A stretch of 64,000 nucleotides of DNA from Orbaceae bacterium BiB (GTDB lineage: Bacteria > Pseudomonadota > Gammaproteobacteria > Enterobacterales > Orbaceae): contig CP133958.1 in the NCBI GenBank assembly GCA_036251205.1, positions 558,001 to 622,000 of the forward strand. The letters run 5' to 3'. The position numbers and the translations under genes are program-made. Positions 8,300-18,570 of this stretch are shown here, one piece after another. Each line of letters starts with the position of its first letter. The first letter of the stretch is position 1. A model generated the notes under the pieces. It was not told the origin of the DNA. It saw only the letters and a program-made list of their open reading frames with translations, and made no database searches.

Positions 8300-10435
8300 G
8301 TGAACACGCTGCGTTTATCCCTAAGACAAGTTTTTTATCATAGTAATATACTATACAGTATCCGTATTTTAATTAGCCTAGCAGGGACGACCTTTATTCC
8401 TTGGTATTTAGGTGATATCCGTGCTGTAATTCCGCTGACATTAGGTGTTGTAGCGGCAGCATTAACGGATATTGATACTCGGTTACTTAATCGCTTGCTT
8501 AATCTTATCTTGACTCTGGTCTGTTTCTCGTTAGCAACCTTTTCAGTTCAGTTATTGTTTCCTTATCCCGCTATTTTTATTATTGGCTTGGTACTATCAA
8601 CCTTTATTTTTACCATGCTAGGTGCCTTAGGACAACGTTATGGTGTCATAGCCTTTGGTTCGCTGCTAATTGCAGCTTATACCATGTTGGGTCATGATAT
8701 GTTCACCGATTTTTACTCGCAGCCAATCTTTCTATTGGTTGGGGCTATTTGGTATAATTTAGTCGTTTTTATTGAATCCATTATTCAGCCAATAAGAACA
8801 ACACAACAAAGTTTGGCATTCTCATTTTTTAAGTTGGGACAATATCTTGATGCCAAAGCAGCAATGTTTGATCCGGATGAGACAGATGATTTTAAACAGC
8901 AATCATTACAACTTGCACAAGCTAATGATCAATTAACAATTGCCTTAAATCAGACTAAACACTCCCTCTTTAACCGTCTTAAAAGTTACCGAGGGCAGCC
9001 CCATATTCATAATATGCTAAATAGCTATTTTGTTGCACAAGATATTCATGAGCGAGCAAGTGCTACCCATATGGCTTACCAAACACTTAGCCAGCAGTTA
9101 AAACATAGTGATATATTGTTTCGTTTTGCGCGTATCTTAAACCTACAAGCTAAAGCCTGTAATAAGTTGGCGATAAGTATAAAATACAATCAGATTTACC
9201 AACATGATCCAGCCTTTGAGAAATACTTTACTTATTTGGAAGAAGCGATTGCTCGTTATCAAGGCAGTGTTAAATTAATTAATGCGCTAACCCATTTACT
9301 GAAAAATTTACTGAGTATCGATTTATTATTATCCAATATCAATAACGAACAACAACTATCAAGCCAATATACCCAGCGCCAACTCATTGATGATAAGTTA
9401 ATTGGTTTTAAAGATAGTTGGCAGCGTATCAAACAAAATTTAACCGTTAAATCACCACTATTTCGTCATGCAATTCGAATGAGTTTGGTCTTTTTCGTCG
9501 GTTATACAATTATTCAAGCACTCAACTTACAGCATGGCTACTGGATTATTTTGACAAGTCTATTCGTCTGCCAGCCTAACTACTCAACGACTAAATTCCG
9601 TTTACGTTTACGTGTTATTGGTACTATTGTTGGGATTATTATTGGGGTTCCCCTAACCTATTTATTACCGAATATTGCAGCACAATTAATCTTAATTATA
9701 CTTAGCGGATGGTTATTTTTCCTATTCAAAAACTCTCAATATGCTTATGCCACTGCATTTATCACTTTATTAGTCTTCTTTAGCTTTGGCTTAGTCGGTG
9801 AAAGTAGCTTTACAGTGGCTGTTTATCGAATTATTGCTACCCTTATCGGTTGTGGTATCGCATGGGTTGCTGTAAGTTTTATCTGGCCAGATTGGAAGTT
9901 CCGTAATTTAAGTACATTCGTTGCTCGCACATGTCATGATGATTGCCATTATCTATCTTTAATTGGCTCTCAATATTTGTCAGGTAAGAGCAATGATGCT
10001 TCTTACCGATTAGTTAGACGTAATGTACATGAAAATAATGCTGATTTATCATCGTTAATCAGCATTATGACTAAAGAACCTAAGTTTAATCAGCAAACGA
10101 TTGATCAAGCATTTCGTTTTTTAACCCTTAATCATACCCTGATTGGCTACATATCGACATTAGCCGCTCACCGAGATAAATCGATTAATAATGAAACTTT
10201 ATCAATCTTTGATGATGCCTCAGTTTTTATCATTAATGTGCTACATGGCAATCAAAAATTAGATAAAGATCTAACCTGTATGAAAGAGGTTATTAGCAAT
10301 ATTATCGACAAACAACCCTCGAACTTGGATGATAACGATTTTCTTGTTTTACAACAAATTCTACTTATTTTAGATATTTTGCCAGAGACGGTACAACTTG
10401 CAGAACAACTACAAAAAGAAAAAAATTCATCATAA
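8300..10435 (+). CDS. yccS: YccS family FUSC inner-membrane transporter
   Basis: Inner-membrane protein of the fusaric acid resistance/aromatic acid exporter superfamily. The sequence follows E. coli YccS closely: GTTFIPWYLGDIRAVIPLTLG, QDIHERASATHMAYQTL, SPLFRHAIRMSL and HGYWIILTSLFVCQPNYSTT. There are two membrane blocks of about six helices each (about 15-165 and 390-530), separated by a helical cytoplasmic region, and a soluble C-terminal tail. At 711 residues it is full length. The start is GTG at 8300; an upstream ATG in frame was not seen. The substrate is unknown in any organism to my knowledge. It is followed at 55 bp by cscR, which probably has its own promoter. Confidence 0.9.
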   Translation: MNTLRLSLRQVFYHSNILYSIRILISLAGTTFIPWYLGDIRAVIPLTLGVVAAALTDIDTRLLNRLLNLILTLVCFSLATFSVQLLFPYPAIFIIGLVLSTFIFTMLGALGQRYGVIAFGSLLIAAYTMLGHDMFTDFYSQPIFLLVGAIWYNLVVFIESIIQPIRTTQQSLAFSFFKLGQYLDAKAAMFDPDETDDFKQQSLQLAQANDQLTIALNQTKHSLFNRLKSYRGQPHIHNMLNSYFVAQDIHERASATHMAYQTLSQQLKHSDILFRFARILNLQAKACNKLAISIKYNQIYQHDPAFEKYFTYLEEAIARYQGSVKLINALTHLLKNLLSIDLLLSNINNEQQLSSQYTQRQLIDDKLIGFKDSWQRIKQNLTVKSPLFRHAIRMSLVFFVGYTIIQALNLQHGYWIILTSLFVCQPNYSTTKFRLRLRVIGTIVGIIIGVPLTYLLPNIAAQLILIILSGWLFFLFKNSQYAYATAFITLLVFFSFGLVGESSFTVAVYRIIATLIGCGIAWVAVSFIWPDWKFRNLSTFVARTCHDDCHYLSLIGSQYLSGKSNDASYRLVRRNVHENNADLSSLISIMTKEPKFNQQTIDQAFRFLTLNHTLIGYISTLAAHRDKSINNETLSIFDDASVFIINVLHGNQKLDKDLTCMKEVISNIIDKQPSNLDDNDFLVLQQILLILDILPETVQLAEQLQKEKNSS

Positions 10436-10490
10436 ATAGATCATAATAATATGATATGATTTACGTGAGTTTTTAATGGATGAGGATAAA

Positions 10491-11492
10491 ATGGCTTCGT
10501 TAAAGGATGTAGCAAAATTAGCTGGTGTTTCATTGATGACAGTATCTAGGGCTATTAATGCTCCAGATAAACTAGGTAAAGAGACGTATGTCAGAGTAAA
10601 ACAAGCCATTGATCAATTAAATTATGTCCCTGATGTATCAGCGTTAAAAATACGCGGTGATCGTAAAGTACCAGAATTAATCGGTGTATTAGCTTTAGAT
10701 ACCGCAACAACACCATTTTCAGTCGAATTGTTACAGGCGATCGAAAAGACCGCACAGACGAATCAATGTAATACATTGATTGTTAACTTATTTGACGATA
10801 AAGATTCCGAGCAAGCGATTAATACCATTTTATCTTATCGCCCAAGTGGTATTATTTTTACCTCTATGGGATTTCGTCAAGTCAGTATCCCAAGTAAATT
10901 GCATGATATCCGTTTAGTATTGGCTAACTGTATTAGTAACAATATTAAGGCTGCTAGCTATATTCCTGATGACTATCAAGGGCAGTATAATGCGACTAAG
11001 CATCTTATCGCCAAAGGTTATCGCAAACCATTATGTATCTATTTATCTGAAACGATATTAGCGGGGAAAATTCGTCGTCAAGCAGTAGAACAAGCTTGGC
11101 AAGATAGCGGTTTAGACCTTGATATCATTAAATCATATCATCTTAATCTTAATTTAGGTGACGATCATTATCTTGAAACTATCGATATCATTAAACACTA
11201 TTTTGATAATAAATCACCCGAATTTGATGTTGTTGTCTGCGGTAATGATCGAATTGCCTTATTGGTTTATCAAGTATTATTAGGATTAGGTTATAAAATT
11301 CCCGAGCAAATTGCCGTACTGGGTTATGATAATATGGTTGGAATTGGTCAACTTTTCTATCCGCCATTAACAACGGTAGAACTCCCCCATTATCGTATTG
11401 GTGAACTAGCTGCGCTACATATCATCAATAAATTAACCGATACTGATAAACATAAAATCGCTTGTCCACTCTTAGAAAGAGCATCACTATAA
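10491..11492 (+). CDS. cscR: Sucrose operon repressor CscR (LacI family)
   Basis: LacI-type repressor of sucrose genes. The N-terminal helix-turn-helix is MASLKDVAKLAGVSLMTVSRA, followed by a periplasmic-binding-protein-like effector domain. Stretches such as DTATTPFSVELLQAIE, RPSGIIFTSMG, SYIPDDY, VCGNDRIALLVYQVLLG, PPLTTVELPH and the C-terminus ACPLLERASL track E. coli CscR. I chose ATG 10491 (GAGGA 7 nt upstream, family-typical MASLKDVA) over ATG 10476. It converges on the porin-cscA-cscB operon. Its likely targets are the two TTAACGTTAA-centred palindromes between cscB and cscK. Confidence 0.93.
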   Translation: MASLKDVAKLAGVSLMTVSRAINAPDKLGKETYVRVKQAIDQLNYVPDVSALKIRGDRKVPELIGVLALDTATTPFSVELLQAIEKTAQTNQCNTLIVNLFDDKDSEQAINTILSYRPSGIIFTSMGFRQVSIPSKLHDIRLVLANCISNNIKAASYIPDDYQGQYNATKHLIAKGYRKPLCIYLSETILAGKIRRQAVEQAWQDSGLDLDIIKSYHLNLNLGDDHYLETIDIIKHYFDNKSPEFDVVVCGNDRIALLVYQVLLGLGYKIPEQIAVLGYDNMVGIGQLFYPPLTTVELPHYRIGELAALHIINKLTDTDKHKIACPLLERASL

Positions 11493-11539
11493 TCTACTTT
11501 CGTGTGGCTATATAATTTAAATATACGATTATAATATAA

Positions 11540-11565
11540 AAAACCGTTCTCAATGAACGGTTTTT
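11540..11565. terminator. Bidirectional terminator between cscR and the porin gene
   Basis: A 10-bp stem AAAACCGTTC / GAACGGTTTT with loop TCAAT, bounded by A and T runs. It serves the convergent cscR and cscBA-porin units. Confidence 0.88.
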
Positions 11566-11594
11566 AATTTCTTCAAATAAAAAATAAACAGCAT

Positions 11595-12770
11595 TTAGAA
11601 GAAGTATTTAAAGCGAACTCTCGCACCATAACGGTTCTCTGTACCATCACCCTGACTTTTATCTCGATCAAGTTGTGACCAGTAAGCACCTAAGTAAATA
11701 TTAAAATTATCCATATCCATCACATTTGGAATTAAATATGAAGTATGTACAGTATGAATTTTATATTTACCAACCAGATCAATTGGATTTTCAGCATTTG
11801 GATTAAAATGCTTAATATCATTATTAGCAAAAATATAACCAACAGAAAAACCTTGCCAGTTGATATTGGTACCTACAGTAAAATCTTTCTCTTCTTCAGC
11901 ATCCATATAAGCGACACTTAAATTAACTAAAGCACCATCACCCGCTTTTCGCCAATCACTTTCACTATTCCAGCTCATGGTTAAACCATAACCCGTTCTT
12001 TTCGACTGATCTTGCCATTTACCATTGCTATCATAATAACCGTAAGCGTCTTTAATTACGTTACTTTCCATCGCTGTAGCCACAGAGATATCATCGTTAC
12101 GCCAAGAGACAACTGGACGTAAATAAATAACATTCTTATCATTTTTAAGTTTATAACCATGATAAGTGTCATCATAAAATAGGGTTGTACCATCTTTAAT
12201 CATGGTATTAAGTTCAAGTTTTACCTCACCCAACTCTTTTTGCAATTGGATTGCACCACCACTGCTACTACGACCTCTAGCCTCTTTCATCATATAAATA
12301 TAGCCAAATCCATCATCATAAATATCATTGGCTGTATTACCTGAATACTCAATAAAAGTATCTTGCCCTAAAGGAAACATGTCATACGCTTCATAACGAC
12401 CTAATTTTAACTGCCAGTTGTCTTGTTGGCCAAAATAGAAATCGGCATCATCAAGATTCATCTTACCACCCAAATCGGCTAATGGTTGAACAGAAAAACC
12501 GGCATAGTTATTTGCCATATTTCGTCGACCATCTAAACCAATTAAGATTCGGCCATTAACATCCCAACGATTAATATCACTTGCATCAAAATCTTTTACT
12601 GCTTGTGTTTTAGTTGAGGTCAATTGACGTTTTTTACTTGCTACATCGACATTAAACTCAACATCACCATACAATTTTAAATCACCTTGCGGGGTTTCCC
12701 ACTCAATTGAAGCTAAAGCAGGAACACCGTATAAACAACACAAACCAACAGCTAAACGAGCGTATTTCAT
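11595..12770 (-). CDS. Outer-membrane carbohydrate porin (RafY-like) of the sucrose operon
   Basis: Predicted outer-membrane beta-barrel that admits sucrose or related oligosaccharides. ATG 12770 is preceded by GGAG at 6 nt and yields a signal peptide (MKYARLAVGLCCLYGVPALA); a TTG-less extension to 12800 would overlap cscA and bury the signal. The mature protein has alternating aromatic/polar strands (DLKLYGDVEFNVDV, WQLKLGRYEAYDMFP, FNIYLGAYWSQLD) and ends in phenylalanine (RFKYFF), the C-terminal barrel-assembly signature. At 391 residues it is shorter than ScrY and lacks an N-terminal coiled coil, so a RafY/glycoporin-type family is more likely. It is the last gene of cscB-cscA-porin, 8 bp after cscA. 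The function as a sucrose channel is inferred from the operon. Confidence 0.85.
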   Translation of the reverse strand: MKYARLAVGLCCLYGVPALASIEWETPQGDLKLYGDVEFNVDVASKKRQLTSTKTQAVKDFDASDINRWDVNGRILIGLDGRRNMANNYAGFSVQPLADLGGKMNLDDADFYFGQQDNWQLKLGRYEAYDMFPLGQDTFIEYSGNTANDIYDDGFGYIYMMKEARGRSSSGGAIQLQKELGEVKLELNTMIKDGTTLFYDDTYHGYKLKNDKNVIYLRPVVSWRNDDISVATAMESNVIKDAYGYYDSNGKWQDQSKRTGYGLTMSWNSESDWRKAGDGALVNLSVAYMDAEEEKDFTVGTNINWQGFSVGYIFANNDIKHFNPNAENPIDLVGKYKIHTVHTSYLIPNVMDMDNFNIYLGAYWSQLDRDKSQGDGTENRYGARVRFKYFF

Positions 12771-12778
12771 GTTTTCTC

Positions 12779-14239
12779 CTACATATTCAGTAAGGACCAA
12801 TATTCAATCTTATTCACTGCTAAAGCTCCGTTTTCCGCAAACAGATGAATCGTGCGATCACTGTTTGTTGGGTAAATACGGCTACTAAAAGAGTATTCTC
12901 CATTATTTACAAATACTTCAATCGAAGAGTGATCGACAAATATATGTAATTTTAATGAGTTGTTTGTTGGTAGTGGAACACTTCTGTAGCCAGAAACGCC
13001 TTCACCAGCGAAGGTACGATCAAGCACTAAACGATTTGCTTGATTGTCAACATATAACCAAACACCCTCTTTACCATCTTTTGATGCTGCTAATTTTAAC
13101 CCAGCACGTTCAGCTGTCGTTTTGGTCAAATCGATATCGACTTCTAATTCACACTGTAAACTAGATAAATTGAGATCTTGTTGCACACTCGTAAGATTAA
13201 TGCTTGCTAAAGATGTCTGTTCTTTACGAAGTGAAGCTAACTCTTTAATTGGCAATAATGCGATTTTACCCTCTTTAGTTAAGATGGTTTCTCTTGGTAG
13301 ACCAAGTAGTCCTGCCCATTTATCAGCTTTACTTGGCATTGCCGACTCCCACATATCCATCCATGCAATTAGCACTCGACGACCATCCGCTGCAACAAAA
13401 GATTGGGGTGCATAAAAATCATGCCCGTTATCAAACTCAACAAACTCATGGGTAATATTAAATGGAGAACCTGGTTGCCATTTACCAATTAAATAACCCG
13501 ACTGGAAACGATTGCGATATTGGTAGCCTTTTGCTTTCATCCCTTGTGGTGAGAACATTAATACATAACTATCACCTAATGGGAAAAAGTCAGGACACTC
13601 CATCATATACACATCAGGATCATTGGTTTTAGCGAGTACTTGTTCAAAGTCCCATTTACGTAAATCGTGAGAACTATAGAGCAGAACTTGACCAACATCC
13701 TTAGCATCTCTCGCACCAACAACCATAAACCAACGGCCGTCTTGCTTCCACACTTTAGGATCACGGAAATGCATGATGCCTTCTGGCGGCGTTAATACCA
13801 CACCTTGTTTTTCAAAATTAACACCATCATGACTAATAGCCAGACATTGTACTTCTCGAACAGCGCTATCATCGCCCGGTTGCTTTAACCAAACATGGCC
13901 CGTATAAATTAATGCTAAAACGCCATTGTCATCAACGGCAGAGCCAGAGAAACAACCATCTTTGTCATAAGCCTCAGAAGGAGCAAGTGCAATAGGTAAA
14001 TGTTGCCAATGAACCATGTCATCGCTAACAACATGTCCCCAATGCATTGGGCCCCAATTTTCGTTATAAGGGTAATGTTGAAAAAATGCATGATACTTAC
14101 CATTAAAATAAACAAGCCCATTAGGATCATTAATCCAACCTGCTCTTGCCGCAATATGATAAGCTGGATAATAACGATCTTTCACTTGTTTAACTAATTC
14201 ATCTACAGCTTGGTTTCCTTTAGCTAGCAACGCTTTCAT
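12779..14239 (-). CDS. cscA: Sucrose-6-phosphate/sucrose hydrolase CscA (GH32 invertase)
   Basis: Cytoplasmic beta-fructofuranosidase that splits sucrose to glucose and fructose. GH32 hallmarks are present: WINDPNG at 35-41 with nucleophile D38, FRDP at 158-161 with the transition-state stabilising aspartate D160, and ECPDFF at 214-219 with acid/base E214. A C-terminal beta-sandwich follows (about 340-486), ending near [17 protein letters not shown]. There is no signal peptide. Because the partner carrier is a proton symporter rather than a PTS, unphosphorylated sucrose is the likely substrate. It overlaps the 3' end of cscB by 20 bp, so translation is probably coupled, and is 8 bp before the porin gene. 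Confidence 0.95.
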   Translation of the reverse strand: MKALLAKGNQAVDELVKQVKDRYYPAYHIAARAGWINDPNGLVYFNGKYHAFFQHYPYNENWGPMHWGHVVSDDMVHWQHLPIALAPSEAYDKDGCFSGSAVDDNGVLALIYTGHVWLKQPGDDSAVREVQCLAISHDGVNFEKQGVVLTPPEGIMHFRDPKVWKQDGRWFMVVGARDAKDVGQVLLYSSHDLRKWDFEQVLAKTNDPDVYMMECPDFFPLGDSYVLMFSPQGMKAKGYQYRNRFQSGYLIGKWQPGSPFNITHEFVEFDNGHDFYAPQSFVAADGRRVLIAWMDMWESAMPSKADKWAGLLGLPRETILTKEGKIALLPIKELASLRKEQTSLASINLTSVQQDLNLSSLQCELEVDIDLTKTTAERAGLKLAASKDGKEGVWLYVDNQANRLVLDRTFAGEGVSGYRSVPLPTNNSLKLHIFVDHSSIEVFVNNGEYSFSSRIYPTNSDRTIHLFAENGALAVNKIEYWSLLNM

Positions 14240-15476
14240 TTACAACTCCTTTACTAGTTACTAATTTGATTTGCTTATCTCCTTTAAGAAGAAAAGCTGC
14301 AATTAACATAAATACGCCAGTGATACTTCCCATTATCATATAGGTATCTGCAAATCCGATTCTATCGTAACCATATCCCGCAAGTGGCGCTAAGAAACTT
14401 GCACAGACTTGGCTAACAAATTGGAATGCAACTAAATATAATGTTGCTGATAAACGGTGATCAAAACGGGTAGAGATAAATTTGAATATCGCAATTAATA
14501 AAATAGGTAATTCAACAGCATGCAATAGTTTCATAGCTGAAATAAGAATAGGTCCCTCGACTAAACCTGAGCCGATAATTCTTAAGGTCATAATCGCGCC
14601 ACTCAGAATTAAACTGTTTTTAGCACCAATACGATTGACTAAAAACGGAGCCAGCGCCATTCCACCCGCTTCAAGAAAGACTTGCAACGAATTAAGGAAA
14701 CCATACATACGGTTACCCTCTTGTTGAGTTGCAAATTGGTGAGAGAAGTAGACAGAAAATTGTTGGTCATAAACATTATACATACTCACACCAACAACAA
14801 ATATAACCAGAGCCCAAAATTGTGATAACTTTAATAACCCCAGTGCATCTGTTATTTTTAATTGGCTTGTTTTACCATACTCAAGCTGCCCCATCGCATC
14901 AATTTTAGCGACTTTGATGAAACAAAGAATGATTAAAAATAGCACTGCAGATATTGAAGCTAATGCAAAGTTGATATTCGGGTCAATATTGAATAAGAAA
15001 CCAGCAAAAAATGTCGCAGCAGCCCAACCAAGAGAACCCCACATACGCGCTCGTCCATACTCAAAGCCCGCAATTCGGCTAACTCGTTCAATATAAGACT
15101 CTAACGCACCAATACCAGCAAAAAATGTTGCTCCAACATATAAACCACCAAAGGCGGCACCAATAATAACATTAAATTTTAAAATTGGTGCATAGATAAA
15201 GATGTAAAATGGACCAGACATTAAAAGTAAAAATCCAATAACCCATAATAGATTTTTTCTTAAGCCTAATTTATCTTGTATGAAGCCATACAGTGGTTGT
15301 AAACAGAGAGCCACAATAGAGATTGCAGAAAAAATAATTCCCGTATCCATTCCCTTTAGCCCTAACGTTTGACCTAGCCAAATGGAAATAAGGGAAAATG
15401 ATGATGACCATGTAAAAAAGAAAAAGAAAAATAATCCACTTAATAAAAAATAGTACTGCCTACTCGACTTCTGCAT
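14220..15476 (-). CDS. cscB: Sucrose:proton symporter CscB (LacY family MFS)
   Basis: Inner-membrane sucrose/H+ symporter of the oligosaccharide:H+ symporter family. The N-terminus [29 protein letters not shown], the segment [19 protein letters not shown] (signature loop between helices 2 and 3), [13 protein letters not shown] and the helix-rich remainder match the CscB/LacY fold with 12 TM segments. The length of 418 residues is typical. It heads the operon cscB-cscA-porin. Upstream is a 210-bp spacer to divergent cscK that holds two operators and a CRP site. Raffinose or lactose permease is a formal alternative, but the cscA/cscK/cscR neighbours favour sucrose. Confidence 0.93.
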   Translation of the reverse strand: MQKSSRQYYFLLSGLFFFFFFTWSSSFSLISIWLGQTLGLKGMDTGIIFSAISIVALCLQPLYGFIQDKLGLRKNLLWVIGFLLLMSGPFYIFIYAPILKFNVIIGAAFGGLYVGATFFAGIGALESYIERVSRIAGFEYGRARMWGSLGWAAATFFAGFLFNIDPNINFALASISAVLFLIILCFIKVAKIDAMGQLEYGKTSQLKITDALGLLKLSQFWALVIFVVGVSMYNVYDQQFSVYFSHQFATQQEGNRMYGFLNSLQVFLEAGGMALAPFLVNRIGAKNSLILSGAIMTLRIIGSGLVEGPILISAMKLLHAVELPILLIAIFKFISTRFDHRLSATLYLVAFQFVSQVCASFLAPLAGYGYDRIGFADTYMIMGSITGVFMLIAAFLLKGDKQIKLVTSKGVVNESVAS

Positions 15477-15512
15477 AATAATTAAACCTTCATTTATTAC
15501 TCACACGCTGAT

Positions 15513-15524
15513 GTTAACGTTAAA
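15513..15524. promoter_or_regulatory. CscR operator 1 (cscB-proximal)
   Basis: GTTAACGTTAAA, a LacI-family palindrome with central CG and one mismatch to the second operator. It lies 37 bp upstream of the cscB start, consistent with direct repression of the cscBA-porin promoter. Confidence 0.7.
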
Positions 15525-15555
15525 CAATAAAAATTAAATATTTTAATGTAAAAAG

Positions 15556-15571
15556 TGTGATGTTAATCACA
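15556..15571. promoter_or_regulatory. CRP site between cscB and cscK
   Basis: TGTGATGTTAATCACA is a perfect match to TGTGA-N6-TCACA. It sits between the two CscR operators and midway between the divergent sucrose genes, so one CRP dimer could activate both promoters. Confidence 0.85.
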
Positions 15572-15574
15572 TAA

Positions 15575-15586
15575 GTTAACGTTAAC
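15575..15586. promoter_or_regulatory. CscR operator 2 (cscK-proximal)
   Basis: GTTAACGTTAAC is a perfect 12-bp palindrome with the central CG typical of LacI-family operators. Its centre is 62 bp from operator 1, about six helical turns, so a CscR tetramer could loop the intervening CRP site. Confidence 0.78.
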
Positions 15587-15686
15587 ATTGGCGTGTTATC
15601 ATATAATTAACATAAAATACAGATAAGAATTAATCTGTATTCCATGTTTATGGCGATATTTCACTCATTAAATGAAGAAGTTATTT

Positions 15687-16646
15687 ATGCAAAAAACGAA
15701 AATTTGGAGTTTAGGTGATGCAGTAGTCGATCTACTTCCCCTAGAAAATAGACAATATCAAGCTTGTGCTGGCGGAGCTCCAGCAAATGTTGCGATCGGT
15801 ATCGCAAAATTAGGTAATCCATCAGGTTTTATTGGTCGAGTTGGAGATGACCCTTTTGGCCACTTCATGCAAGAAACATTAGCTAGCTATGGGGTAGATT
15901 GTCAAAGTATCGAGTTTGATCCAGTAGTAAAAACCAGTACAGTTGTTGTTGATTTAGGCAAAAATGGCGAACGTAGTTTTACCTTTTTAGTCTCTCCTTC
16001 TGCTGATCAATTTTTATCAGAACAAGCGCTTCCTGATTTTGGACAGGACATTTTACATTTTTGTTCATTAGCGTTAGTCGGTCACGTTGGCCGAGCTACA
16101 TTAAAAGAGGCGATTAATAAATTAAAAGCAAAATCAGGACAAATCAGTTTTGACATTAATTTACGTGAACAAATGTGGGCTGATAAACAAGAGATGCGCG
16201 ACACAATCAGTCATTTTGCTCAAAATGCTACGATTTTAAAACTATCTGACGAAGAACTATTTTGGTTAACAGAAAGCCAAGATTGGGATATTGCACTAGA
16301 AAAATTAGATGCTCACTATAAGGCAGAACTGAAAGTTATTACCAAAGGTGGGGAAGGTAGTATCGTTTTATGGAATGGTAAACAGTATCAATATGCAGCA
16401 TATAAAGTCAAAAGCATTGATACCACCGGTGCTGGTGATGCATTTGTTGCAGGGCTACTAAGTAGTATTGCAGTCAGCGATCTACCAGATAGCCAATTAG
16501 CATTAGATAGTATGGTCTCAATAGCGAGTGCATGTGGTGCGTTAGCAACCACAGAAAAAGGGGCATTAACCGCCTTGCCAAGCAGTCAGTTTTTACAAGA
16601 ATTTATTGCTGAAAATAAAACATTAGACGGGATATTAAAACGTTAG
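15687..16646 (+). CDS. cscK: Fructokinase CscK (PfkB/ribokinase family)
   Basis: Phosphorylates the fructose released by CscA to fructose 6-phosphate. PfkB signatures are the N-terminal GGAPANVAIGIAKLG (substrate/lid region, about 29-43) and the C-terminal DTTGAGDAFVAGLL with catalytic aspartate D251. GFIGRVGDDPFG and RSFTFLVSPSAD match CscK/ScrK. I chose ATG 15687, which gives MQKTKIWSLGDAVVD in register with E. coli CscK; ATG 15672 would add five residues. It is divergent from cscB and shares the operator/CRP region. In E. coli cscK is in one operon with cscB, so the layout here is rearranged. A terminator follows at 16727-16753. Confidence 0.94.
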   Translation: MQKTKIWSLGDAVVDLLPLENRQYQACAGGAPANVAIGIAKLGNPSGFIGRVGDDPFGHFMQETLASYGVDCQSIEFDPVVKTSTVVVDLGKNGERSFTFLVSPSADQFLSEQALPDFGQDILHFCSLALVGHVGRATLKEAINKLKAKSGQISFDINLREQMWADKQEMRDTISHFAQNATILKLSDEELFWLTESQDWDIALEKLDAHYKAELKVITKGGEGSIVLWNGKQYQYAAYKVKSIDTTGAGDAFVAGLLSSIAVSDLPDSQLALDSMVSIASACGALATTEKGALTALPSSQFLQEFIAENKTLDGILKR

Positions 16647-16726
16647 TCATTATCTTCAATGACTTAATTTATTAGTCATTGATTATCAACTGTATGATTA
16701 AAAACAATATACTTAACGACTAGCAG

Positions 16727-16753
16727 AGGGAATGAAAATACCATTCCCTTTTG
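16727..16753 (+). terminator. Terminator after cscK
   Basis: Stem AGGGAATG / CATTCCCT with a 7-nt loop, then TTTGTT. It lies in the 301-bp spacer (16647-16947) between cscK and the convergent DppA-like gene. I see no other feature in that spacer. Confidence 0.78.
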
Positions 16754-16947
16754 TTAGCTATTATCGAAAGATAACTACACAATCCCTATTCAATAACGCT
16801 GTTATTATGTAACTGCCGCAGATTAAGTCAAAAGTTTAACCGCACTGCCGTTAATACTTGATAAATCTTAAACCGTTAAATCCTTAAAAAGCCGATTAAT
16901 AATGACTCGTTAAAATCTTGCTGTAACATTGTATTCTAGTGTAAAAA

Positions 16948-18552
16948 TCAGTTAATTCCAACATAATCAAAATGATGTAATCCTAATGGATCAACAGTAT
17001 AACCTGTTACTTTATTACTAATCACCTCATAAATAACTGAATGAGCAATCGGTAAAAATGGTATCTGCTCACTCATTATCTGCTGAGCTTGTTCATACAG
17101 TTTAGTCCGCTGCGCAATGTCAGCTACCTGTCCACCTTCAATGATAAGTCGATCAAAATCACTATTACACCATCTAGCACGATTCGTACCAGATTCAACG
17201 GCTGCACAACTACTTAATGCGGAAAAGGTATTGTCAGGATCCCCCATAATATTCGTACCGCCATATAACATTGCCTGATGCTCTCCATGAGCTGAACGGA
17301 CTAAATACTCTCCCCATTCATAGCTGACGACTTTCGCCGTTACACCAATTTTAGCCCAGTCCTCTTGAATCATTTCAGCCATACGTTTTGCATTAGGGTT
17401 ATAAGGTCGTTGAATTGGCATTGCCCATAATTCGATTTCAAATCCTTGTGGGTAGCCAGCTTCACTCAATAGAACCTTTGCCTTATCAATATCATTCGGT
17501 AAATCTTTAATATTAGCGTTATGGGACCATAGTGCTGGTGGGATTAACGTAGTCGCATTAACCGCATATCCTTGATAAATTCCTTGCAAAATATCGGGCT
17601 TATTAATTGCCATCGATAGTGCCTGACGAACCTTGACATTATCGAGTGGTTTTTTCTCTACATTATAAGCAAGATAACCAACATTTAAACTTGGCTGCTC
17701 TAATAATCTGATAGTGGGGTTATTACGAATCTGTTGTAAGTCGGCCAAGTTCGGTGAGGCCATAACGTGGCACTCTCCTTTTTGTAATTTAGCATAACGT
17801 ATGGTGGCATCAGGGGTGATCGTAAACACTAAGCGATCGATATCTGGCTTTTGTCGCCAATAATTTTCAAAAGTTTTATAACGAATTTGTGAATCTTTTT
17901 TGTAAGCGACAAATTCGAATGGGCCCGTACCAATAGGTGCAAAATCGATTAGTTCTGGTTTTCCTTGTGCCAATAGTTGGCTACCATATTCGGCTGAATA
18001 GATTGAGGTTAATGGTAAAGTAAGCAACGACAGGAATGATGAACGGGGGGCACTAAGTTGAAAACGAACGGTAAGATCATCTACTTTTTCAATTTTCTCA
18101 ATAAGATCATTATCACCAGCTACAAAATAGGTGTGATATAGCGGGTATCCTATCTTAGAAGTATAGTAAAATGGATGTAGTGAATCTTGTTGACGCATAA
18201 AAGAAAAAATCACATCATCAGCATTCAAGTTACGGGTTGGAGTAAACTGTTTATTATGATGAAATTGAACATTAGGTCTTAAATAAAAAGTATAGGTTTT
18301 ACCATCATCACTAATATCCCACCGTTGAGCTAAACTCGGTTGTAATTCTGTTGTCCCTAATTTAAACTCCACTAATCTATTATAAATCGTAGCAGAACTG
18401 GCATCAAATGTTGTACTATCAGCCCCTAAACTCGGATTAAAACTACTTGGCGATCCTTCAGAACAGAATACTAATGTTTTTGGTGAAGCATGAATTTGGT
18501 AGGCTAGTGAAAATAGACATGTAGCAGCAATCAATCGACCAATCGTTTTCAT
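16948..18552 (-). CDS. DppA-like periplasmic peptide-binding protein
   Basis: ABC-importer solute-binding protein of family 5 (SBP_bac_5). A signal peptide ends near residue 22 (AYQIHA). TLVFCSEGSPSSFNPSLGADSTTFDASSA, IYNRLVEFKLGTTELQPSLAQRW, NADDVIFSFMRQQD, PIGTGPFEFVAYKKDS and RPYNPNAKRMAEMIQEDWAKIGV closely follow E. coli DppA (dipeptides, haem). At 534 residues it is full length. No permease or ATPase gene is near. It is the third gene of an operon after a nitrilase-type amidase and a 122-residue protein, so the ligand may be a modified or amidated peptide. It may use a dpp permease encoded elsewhere. Specificity is inference; SapA-type binding is the main alternative. Confidence 0.85.
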   Translation of the reverse strand: MKTIGRLIAATCLFSLAYQIHASPKTLVFCSEGSPSSFNPSLGADSTTFDASSATIYNRLVEFKLGTTELQPSLAQRWDISDDGKTYTFYLRPNVQFHHNKQFTPTRNLNADDVIFSFMRQQDSLHPFYYTSKIGYPLYHTYFVAGDNDLIEKIEKVDDLTVRFQLSAPRSSFLSLLTLPLTSIYSAEYGSQLLAQGKPELIDFAPIGTGPFEFVAYKKDSQIRYKTFENYWRQKPDIDRLVFTITPDATIRYAKLQKGECHVMASPNLADLQQIRNNPTIRLLEQPSLNVGYLAYNVEKKPLDNVKVRQALSMAINKPDILQGIYQGYAVNATTLIPPALWSHNANIKDLPNDIDKAKVLLSEAGYPQGFEIELWAMPIQRPYNPNAKRMAEMIQEDWAKIGVTAKVVSYEWGEYLVRSAHGEHQAMLYGGTNIMGDPDNTFSALSSCAAVESGTNRARWCNSDFDRLIIEGGQVADIAQRTKLYEQAQQIMSEQIPFLPIAHSVIYEVISNKVTGYTVDPLGLHHFDYVGIN

Positions 18553-18570
18553 AACGTGATACCCTTTTAT

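Noticed and set aside
13044-13415. 123-codon open frame on the plus strand within cscA
   Set aside because: It is antisense to the GH32 catalytic region, has no ribosome site, and cscA is clearly the real gene.
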